The notes below the pieces were generated by a model. It was not told where the DNA came from. It saw nothing but the letters and a program-made list of their open reading frames with translations, and ran no database searches. From Bacteroidia bacterium (GTDB lineage Bacteria > Bacteroidota > Bacteroidia > Bacteroidales > GCA-2748055), in contig JAUVKN010000125.1 of the NCBI GenBank assembly GCA_030596245.1, forward strand, positions 1 through 10,463: DNA of 10,463 bases. The letters run 5' to 3'. Positions 5,854-10,463 of this stretch are shown piece by piece. The position numbers and the translations under genes are program-made. The stretch's first letter is position 1; every line of letters begins with the position of its first letter.

Positions 5854-7053
5854 ATGATGACAAATAGAAGTTTGATCACCGAGACATTTGAAAAAGGGAA
5901 AGGGGTCCTTAACCTTATCCCGGTATTCGTACCCCGCAGATTCAGTAAAGCCGGCAAAAGGCTCAAGCTCCACCCCCACGATTACTATGCGTTGGGTACC
6001 GAACGGGGATCGATCAAGGAGCGATGGTTTTCTTCGGTCATCCCGGCCATGAACGGTGAACTGGCTCCGGCCGATGAGGGAATGAGTTATGTGCTGCCGG
6101 CCGATGGAAAACTGGAGGATAAATTCCTGCTGAGGGATGCCGTGGAGCTGCTGGGCAAGGATTTGATCGGAACAGAGCTGATAGAGAAATACGGAACCTG
6201 GCCGATGTATTCAAAGTTTTTCGATTATTTCGATCCCCTGTTCCACCACCTGCATCTAAGTTTTGAGGCTGCTGCCCGTGTGGGAAGACTGGGGAAACCG
6301 GAAGCTTACTACTTCCCCCCCCAGTTGAATAACCATCCAGGCACCTTTCCGGTCACCTATTTCGGATTTGATCCCGGGGTATCTAAAGAGCAGGTCCGGG
6401 AGCGCCTGCTTCAGTATCGTTCTGGAGATAATCGCATTACCGAACTATCAAGGGCCTATCGTGTTGAGCTGGGCACCGGCTGGTATACTCCCCCCGGTGT
6501 AGTCCATGCTCCCGGTTCATACCTCACCTATGAGCCACAATGGAACAGTGATGTAAATTCTGTCTACGAGAACATCACCTCGGGCGAGGTCTATCCCTAT
6601 GATTTCCTGGTGGAGAATTGTCCTGAAGAGAAAAAAGAGGATGTGGATTATGTGATGAGCCTGATGGACTGGGAAAAGAACATTGATCCCAACTACCGCG
6701 AGCATTACTTCCGGCCTCCTGTAACCGCCTCTGAAAGCGAACAGTACAGGGAGAACTGGATTGTTTACGGGAACGACTACATCTCCGGGAAAGAGCTTAC
6801 CATCTATCCCGGGCAATCGGTAACCATCAAAGATCCATCTGCCTATGGGTGCATCATGGTGCAGGGCCATGGCAAATTTGGTATTTATGATGCCGAGGCG
6901 GCGGTCATGCTCAGGTACGGACAGGCCAGCGCCGATGAGTATTTTGTCAGTGAGGATGCGGCACGCAAAGGGGTCAACATCACAAACCACAGCAAACATG
7001 AACCCATGGTGATCTTAAAACACTTTGGTCCGAATCATCCTGACAAACCATGA
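5854..7053 (+). CDS. Phosphomannose-isomerase-like cupin protein
   Basis: An intact 399-residue protein with the layout of class I mannose-6-phosphate isomerases. HHLH (H131, H132, H134) and GKPEAYYF (E150) have the spacing of the family's QxH and E metal ligands. TPPGVVHAPGS (H218) matches the aGxxHAxG loop. A second, unmetallated-looking cupin half follows (about 295-395). The substrate-binding Arg/Lys region of true ManA cannot be confirmed, and the sequence YLTYEPQWNSDVNSVYENI is not typical ManA. I infer a metal-dependent isomerase of a sugar or sugar phosphate, cytoplasmic, substrate unknown. ATG 5854 is followed by a second ATG, so the start is ambiguous by one codon. The gene lies 15 bases after the UroD-like stub and 112 bases before the HAD gene, on the same strand. 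D-lyxose isomerase-like activity is an alternative. Confidence 0.72.
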   Translation: MMTNRSLITETFEKGKGVLNLIPVFVPRRFSKAGKRLKLHPHDYYALGTERGSIKERWFSSVIPAMNGELAPADEGMSYVLPADGKLEDKFLLRDAVELLGKDLIGTELIEKYGTWPMYSKFFDYFDPLFHHLHLSFEAAARVGRLGKPEAYYFPPQLNNHPGTFPVTYFGFDPGVSKEQVRERLLQYRSGDNRITELSRAYRVELGTGWYTPPGVVHAPGSYLTYEPQWNSDVNSVYENITSGEVYPYDFLVENCPEEKKEDVDYVMSLMDWEKNIDPNYREHYFRPPVTASESEQYRENWIVYGNDYISGKELTIYPGQSVTIKDPSAYGCIMVQGHGKFGIYDAEAAVMLRYGQASADEYFVSEDAARKGVNITNHSKHEPMVILKHFGPNHPDKP

Positions 7054-7075
7054 CAAAACCATGCGATGATGCTTT

Positions 7076-7134
7076 CCTTCACGGTAATATCCATATATTG
7101 TTACTGAGAATATGGATGGACGAAGGTGTAACAA
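7076..7134 (+). promoter_or_regulatory. Overlapping, mutually exclusive stem-loops in the HAD gene leader
   Basis: Two perfect inverted repeats overlap: ATCCATAT (7089-7096) with ATATGGAT (7110-7117), and TTGTTAC (7098-7104) with GTAACAA (7128-7134). An outer CCTTC/GAAGG pair (7076-7080, 7122-7126) can extend the first. The second stem would enclose the right arm of the first, so both cannot form in simple nested fashion. They lie 32 bases before the HAD start. Possible roles are an operator pair, a leader switch or a processing site. The AT-rich arms make chance a real possibility. Confidence 0.3.
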
Positions 7135-7165
7135 ACATCTATTACATCATTGACAGAAAAAACAG

Positions 7166-7825
7166 ATGAAGAGAGAAAAAACAATAGAAGCAGTCCTGTT
7201 CGATATGGACGGCGTGCTGGTTGATTCGGAAGTCTATATTTGCCAGGCAGGTATTGAGATGTTCAGGGAGAAGGGGTACGAGGTATCAGCAGAAGATTTC
7301 ATGCCCTTCACCGGCATGGGTGAAAACAGGTACCTGGGAGGGGTGGCCGAGAAGCATAACATCCCCTTTCAACTTGAGAAGGATAAAGCACGCACCTATG
7401 AGATTTATGCAACGCTGGTGAAGGGAAAACTGGATGCGCTTGACGGGGTCTTCAGTTTTATTGAAAAGTGCCAGGAACAGGGCCTGAAGCTGGCAGTAGC
7501 CTCAAGCGCCGATCCGGTGAAGGTCCACATCAACCTGGAGGAGATGGGTATTGACAGAGGCACTTTCCAGGCCATTGTCACCGGGCTGGATATTGAGCAC
7601 AAAAAGCCGGCTCCCGATATCTTTCTGAAAGCTGCAGAGATGGTGGGAGCTGATCCAAGCCGTTGCCTGGTGGTGGAAGATGCCATCAGCGGCGTGGCTG
7701 CCGGAAAAGCTGCCCGTGCCAGGGTGCTGGGCCTTACCACATCATTCTCTCCTGATGAGTTAGCCGGAGCAGACTGGATCACCGCCACCCTGGCAACTGC
7801 AGGTGACGAGGTACTTGAATGGTAA
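7166..7825 (+). CDS. HAD-superfamily phosphatase/phosphomutase (beta-phosphoglucomutase-like)
   Basis: A 219-residue subfamily IA HAD enzyme. Motif I is FDMDGVLVDSE with nucleophile D13 and acid/base D15, motif II is VASSAD with S113 or S114, motif III is the HKKPAPDIF loop with K146/K147, and motif IV is VVEDAISGV with E171-D172. The helical cap lies between residues about 20 and 95. All catalytic positions are present. Relatives dephosphorylate small sugar phosphates or convert beta-glucose 1-phosphate to glucose 6-phosphate; the motifs cannot distinguish these. Next to a PMI-like isomerase, a sugar-phosphate phosphatase or mutase role in the same pathway is plausible. It faces the RhaE-type aldolase tail to tail with 22 bases between stop codons. 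Confidence 0.9.
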   Translation: MKREKTIEAVLFDMDGVLVDSEVYICQAGIEMFREKGYEVSAEDFMPFTGMGENRYLGGVAEKHNIPFQLEKDKARTYEIYATLVKGKLDALDGVFSFIEKCQEQGLKLAVASSADPVKVHINLEEMGIDRGTFQAIVTGLDIEHKKPAPDIFLKAAEMVGADPSRCLVVEDAISGVAAGKAARARVLGLTTSFSPDELAGADWITATLATAGDEVLEW

Positions 7826-7847
7826 AAACCGGCGGACAGGGAGATCC

Positions 7848-8960
7848 CTATGATTTGGCCACGCTCCTGCGGTAGTTCTCCACCTCCCAGTTGTCGATAA
7901 AACTGACCTGCTCAGCAGTCATGGGACTGGGGCCTCCAAACTGTTCGGCAAGGTAGCTGATCTTCATCATGTCATGGAATACCTCCAGTACCGTGGCGAT
8001 CGACTTCTCACTCTCCTCAACGAGGATCAGTCCCCCCTGCTCCTCCATGATCACCTTTGGATAGTAGCCATGAGAAGTTTCAAATGCATTGATTCTCTCC
8101 TCAATGGCAGCCTCTGTCAACCCTTTCTCCAGGAAGAGGTAGTTAGATTTACAGTAGACAATGATATCCGGTGTGAATGGTCTGCTGATCTTCTGAAACG
8201 CTGTCTTTGAGGCTGAGAAATGATCCGAAAGCGGGCACGAATAGGCCCTGGAGAGCAGGTTCCTGCCTTCAAAAATCCGGGCCACAGCCAGGGCAGCGTC
8301 CGACTGACGCTCCTCTGCCCCACCTTCCGGAAGTGGTTCCTTTATCCCCTCCTTGATTTTCGATACAGTATAATCGTAGAGGGCATTAATAGCACGTGTG
8401 GAGTCTTCGCCCACAAAGATTCCGTGGTTTTGAAGAAAAATAATCTTTGGCGAACTGTTGAACTCCTTCTGGTACGCCCCGATCTGCTCCTGTAGCTTCT
8501 TAAACAGTATAAACCCCGGATCGGTGTACTCCACAAAGAGGGCTTCATTTCCAAACCTGGCTTCAACCTCGGCCTTCGCATTGTTGGCACACATCAACGC
8601 ATTCACCAGAGTGGGATGGGTATGTACAATGTACCTATACCCGATCAGGTTGTGCAGGGAGGTTTCGACCGATGGCCTCAGGTGCTCGGGCTGTATGATC
8701 GCCGTTTTCAGATCCTGCTTCACCTCCTCTTCCCGGGCCACCGTATCCTCAGGGTAGTTTTTATCCTCCATCAGGGAGAGATGCTCCCTGGACATCACCA
8801 CAAATCCATCCTGGTCGATGGTTCCCAGCGAAACCCCACTCGCTTTGACATAGAGTTTTTCATCGTCTTTAAAGGAGGTGTTGCCGCCCCCGGCAATTAC
8901 ATAATCAGAATTGTTCCCGTAATAGCGGGAGATCTCTACCAGGGATTCCAGTTTTGTCAT
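7848..8960 (-). CDS. Class II aldolase of the RhaE type (probable rhamnulose-1-phosphate aldolase)
   Basis: An intact 370-residue aldolase resembling the N-terminal domain of bifunctional RhaEW (YuxG) proteins, which cleave L-rhamnulose 1-phosphate and oxidise lactaldehyde. Visible motifs are IAGGGNTSFKD (23-33), VKASG, the probable catalytic E99 in SVETSLH, zinc ligands H113 and H115 in HTHP, and H179 in QNHGIFVGED. The C-terminal family segment SRPFTPDIIVYCKSNYLFLE is present, ending at NWEVENYRRS. The short-chain dehydrogenase domain of the fusion is absent, and there is none next to it, so lactaldehyde oxidation must be done elsewhere. With the aldolase in the rhaA operon broken, this is the best candidate for the cleavage step here. 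Fuculose or another 1-phosphate as substrate is possible. It is convergent with the HAD gene, and a 13-bp tandem repeat lies 36-62 bases upstream. Confidence 0.85.
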   Translation of the reverse strand: MTKLESLVEISRYYGNNSDYVIAGGGNTSFKDDEKLYVKASGVSLGTIDQDGFVVMSREHLSLMEDKNYPEDTVAREEEVKQDLKTAIIQPEHLRPSVETSLHNLIGYRYIVHTHPTLVNALMCANNAKAEVEARFGNEALFVEYTDPGFILFKKLQEQIGAYQKEFNSSPKIIFLQNHGIFVGEDSTRAINALYDYTVSKIKEGIKEPLPEGGAEERQSDAALAVARIFEGRNLLSRAYSCPLSDHFSASKTAFQKISRPFTPDIIVYCKSNYLFLEKGLTEAAIEERINAFETSHGYYPKVIMEEQGGLILVEESEKSIATVLEVFHDMMKISYLAEQFGGPSPMTAEQVSFIDNWEVENYRRSVAKS

Positions 8961-8996
8961 CTTATAAGTTTTTTAATGATGGCTTGATTGTCAAGT

Positions 8997-9022
8997 CTTA
9001 TGCACAATACTAATGCACAATA
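8997..9022 (-). repeat. 13-bp tandem duplication upstream of the RhaE-type aldolase
   Basis: On the minus strand, TATTGTGCATTAG (9022-9010) is followed directly by TATTGTGCATAAG (9009-8997), 12 of 13 positions identical. A small palindrome, CTTGA-TTG-TCAAG (8983-8995), follows immediately. The repeat lies between the aldolase start (8960) and the dehydrogenase remnant, so it may be a paired binding site for a regulator or simply a duplication scar. The repeat is seen directly; the function is not known. Confidence 0.5.
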
Positions 9023-9096
9023 AAGGTAACCTGTTCGAGGGCAGGAGTCAATGTACTTTTTGGGCAAAGTGTTGCATGAATTGGGAAATAACACGC

Positions 9097-9378
9097 TGCC
9101 CCCATGGCCAGTGCAGGCAGCAACACGCTCATTCCGATGGGACCAAAACCGAGGATCCCCACCTTTGCACCCTTCATTGGGATCGATTGCCTGACGGCAT
9201 AGACCCCGATGGCCAGTGGTTCCGATATGGCCGCCTGGTCATAACTCATCGAATCGGGAATCCGAAAACAGCTGCTCTCCGGCATCACAATGTATTCCGA
9301 AAGAGATCCTTCCGCCTGTCCGGGGCATCCCATAAACTTCAAATTTCGACAGGTATGGGGCCTGCCTGTTCCCACACA
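9097..9378 (-). pseudogene. Zinc/NAD-dependent alcohol dehydrogenase (MDR family), middle fragment
   Basis: About 94 residues match the centre of a medium-chain sorbitol/alcohol dehydrogenase: CVGTGRPHTCRNLKFMGCPG, then GSLSEYIVMP, DQAAISEPLAIGVYAVRQ, and the nucleotide-binding GILGFGPIGMSVLLPALAMG. The N-terminal catalytic zinc ligands and most of the structural zinc cysteine cluster are absent, and the sequence breaks off right after the first beta-alpha unit of the Rossmann fold. The frame continues for about 28 unrelated codons to a stop at 9010-9012. At its 5' side it is fused out of frame to the sulfatase fragment around 9373. The 145-residue open frame covering it is not a real gene but a fragment opened by the fusion. 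Confidence 0.8.
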
Positions 9379-9655
9379 TCCCGTTGCGGATAGGCAGACG
9401 TCCGGTGATAAGTGCTGCCCTGCTAGGTGTACATACGCTTGCACCTACATAAAAATTGGTCCATTTTTGTCCCTCCTCAGCCATCTTGTCAAGATTCGGA
9501 GTTCGAATGGTCGGGTGACCAAATGTACCGAGGTCTCCATAACCCAGATCATCGCAGAATATGATAACAATATTTGGCTGGGTTGAAGTTTCGGGGCTAT
9601 TCGAACATGAGTTTATCAGAATGGTCAGGAATAATAAAATAACATGAATAAAACT
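9371..9655 (-). pseudogene. Lipoprotein sulfatase (formylglycine type), N-terminal fragment
   Basis: Read on the minus strand, a hydrophobic leader VILLFLTILINSC ends in a lipobox-like Cys (codon 9607-9605), followed by NIVIIFCDDLGYGDLG with the calcium-binding Asp pair, then TPNLDKMAEEGQKWTNFY, VGASVCTPSRAALITGR with the CxPSR formylglycine signature (Cys codon 9433-9431), and LPIRNGMCGN, where it stops. About 100 of the roughly 450-550 residues expected for a sulfatase remain. No ATG, GTG or TTG is found in frame after the upstream TAG near 9675, so the start codon also appears lost or frameshifted. It was presumably an envelope enzyme removing sulfate from a polysaccharide or its oligosaccharides, maturing through the anaerobic or FGE formylglycine system. 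The rest (9656-9730) holds a short inverted repeat and no gene. Confidence 0.8.
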
Positions 9656-9730
9656 GCCAGTGATAAATAGTGAACACTAAACTCACACTTGAACAGAAGT
9701 GAGTAATGCCATTATTTTTACACCTGCCTT

Positions 9731-10463
9731 TCAGCCCAATTCCCTGAGATATGAGTAGAGTTTTTTGTACTTTCCAAATTGCTCATTGTAAAACTCAACA
9801 CTGTTTTTAATTGGCTCCACGATGGTCTTTCTCTCCCCGGGCCGTTTCACCAATTTTGAAATATCTTCTCCCGTATCAGCACTGCATGCAAGCATTGCAG
9901 CTCCAAAACAGCCTGTCTCTTCAACACCGGAAAGTGAAATGGGTTTATTAAGAATATCTGATTTCAACTGGGTCCACTTCACACTTTTCGCACCTCCTCC
10001 TGTTGCAATAAACTCATTGATAACCATTCCTGATTTCTCCATTAACTCGAGGTTTAAGCGCATTTCATAGGCTACTCCCTCCAGCAATGCTTTTATAAAT
10101 TCATACCTGGTGGTTGAAAGTCTCAATCCTGTGACCGCCCCCCGTGTAGTTGTGTCAAAATAAGGGGTGCCTGAAAATGTAAAATAGGGCAATGCAAGTA
10201 GGCCGGTAGGTTCTTCTGGCATTCTATCAACCAGTATTGAGTAAGGATCTTTTCCTGACTTTTCTGCCTCCTCAATCTCCTTCTGACAGAATTCATCCCG
10301 AAACCATTTGAGGATATTTCCCCCGGTTAAACTATATGCAACTGTCGTATATGTTTCAGGCAATGGGAAATCATAACAGCACAAGTTCCCGGCGTAGAGT
10401 TCTTCACTCTGACTGAACTCTGAAAGAGCCGGACAGAAGCAATCAACGGTACCCGTTGCGTAC
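9731..10463 (-). CDS. FGGY-family carbohydrate kinase (xylulokinase type), C-terminal part
   Basis: The frame is open from the window end to a TGA at 9733-9731, giving about 243 residues; the N-terminal ATPase half and start lie outside. A TTG near 10384 is not the start, because homologous sequence continues upstream (YATGTVDCF, the phosphate-2 region after the catalytic Asp). Family features are LPYFTFSGTPYFDTTTRGAV, the helix EFIKALLEGVAYEMRLNLEL, the adenosine site IATGGGAKSVKWTQLKSDIL and the late loop GVEETGCFGAAMLA. It is a different branch from the kinase at 707, with a conserved xylulokinase/glycerol-kinase-like C-domain. The substrate is unresolved; position upstream of a RhaE-type aldolase on the same strand suggests a kinase-aldolase pair, now separated by debris. 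No lesions are seen in the visible part. Confidence 0.88.
   Translation of the reverse strand, partial: YATGTVDCFCPALSEFSQSEELYAGNLCCYDFPLPETYTTVAYSLTGGNILKWFRDEFCQKEIEEAEKSGKDPYSILVDRMPEEPTGLLALPYFTFSGTPYFDTTTRGAVTGLRLSTTRYEFIKALLEGVAYEMRLNLELMEKSGMVINEFIATGGGAKSVKWTQLKSDILNKPISLSGVEETGCFGAAMLACSADTGEDISKLVKRPGERKTIVEPIKNSVEFYNEQFGKYKKLYSYLRELG

Noticed and set aside
7838..7849. AGGGA-GA-TCCCT palindrome between the convergent HAD and aldolase genes, considered as a bidirectional terminator.
   Set aside because: The loop would be only two bases, the stem is short and overlaps the aldolase stop codon, and no T-run follows.
9010..9444. A 144-residue open frame that could be annotated as a complete dehydrogenase.
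   Set aside because: Its first 22 residues are the sulfatase read out of frame and its last 28 are unrelated; only the middle is dehydrogenase, so it is a fusion remnant.
9681..9704. Inverted repeat ACTCAC / GTGAGT with a 12-base loop, considered as a terminator for the downstream FGGY kinase.
   Set aside because: The stem has only 6 pairs, there is no GC-rich core and no T-run on either strand.
1..10463. Search for CRISPR arrays, tRNA or rRNA genes, transposases, integrases, toxin-antitoxin or defence genes.
   Set aside because: No regularly spaced repeats, RNA-gene signatures or proteins of these families were seen on either strand.

Overview
The window looks like part of a deoxy-sugar (L-rhamnose type) utilisation region from a Bacteroidota bacterium, perhaps a marine polysaccharide degrader. 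Supporting signs are the rhaA / FGGY kinase / class II aldolase order, A-rich leaders without clear Shine-Dalgarno sequences, a single-domain relative of the RhaE aldolase, and a lipoprotein sulfatase remnant. The phylum call is an inference from gene content; no rRNA or other marker gene is present.

Layout. Plus strand, 1-2643: the C-terminal half of L-rhamnose isomerase (rhaA), a strong hairpin with a T-run, an intact FGGY sugar kinase, and a two-domain class II aldolase broken by two amber stops and a large internal deletion. 2644-3253 is gene debris: a small segment resembling an accessory domain of a large glycosidase, joined to the C-terminal part of a phosphoglucomutase/phosphomannomutase. 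Minus strand, 3254-5428: an intact uroporphyrinogen-decarboxylase-like (UroD/MtaA superfamily) protein and, upstream of it, an AraC-family regulator. Plus strand, 5548-7825: the N-terminal stub of a second UroD-like protein, an intact phosphomannose-isomerase-like cupin protein, and a HAD beta-phosphoglucomutase-like enzyme. Minus strand, 7848-10463: an intact RhaE-type class II aldolase, a second debris patch (middle of a zinc/NAD alcohol dehydrogenase fused to the N-terminus of a CTPSR sulfatase), and the C-terminal part of a xylulokinase-type FGGY kinase running off the window.

How the parts may work together. Rhamnose isomerase, a ketose kinase and a class II aldolase make up the isomerase-kinase-aldolase route from L-rhamnose to dihydroxyacetone phosphate and lactaldehyde. 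The aldolase in the rhaA operon is dead by sequence, but the intact RhaE-type aldolase at 7848-8960 could supply the missing step. The AraC protein sits between the two UroD-like genes, one intact and one truncated, and probably controls that divergent unit. The PMI-like and HAD proteins could handle a sugar or sugar phosphate, but their substrates cannot be read from the sequence.

The most striking property is repeated gene truncation with abrupt gene-to-gene junctions (around 2539, 2865, 5780 and 9373). Two of these fall where a few bases fit both partner genes. No transposase, integrase, tRNA or CRISPR array is visible. This could be a catabolic island being rearranged and decaying by illegitimate recombination, although assembly chimerism must be excluded. 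No clearly new defence or mobile system was found.
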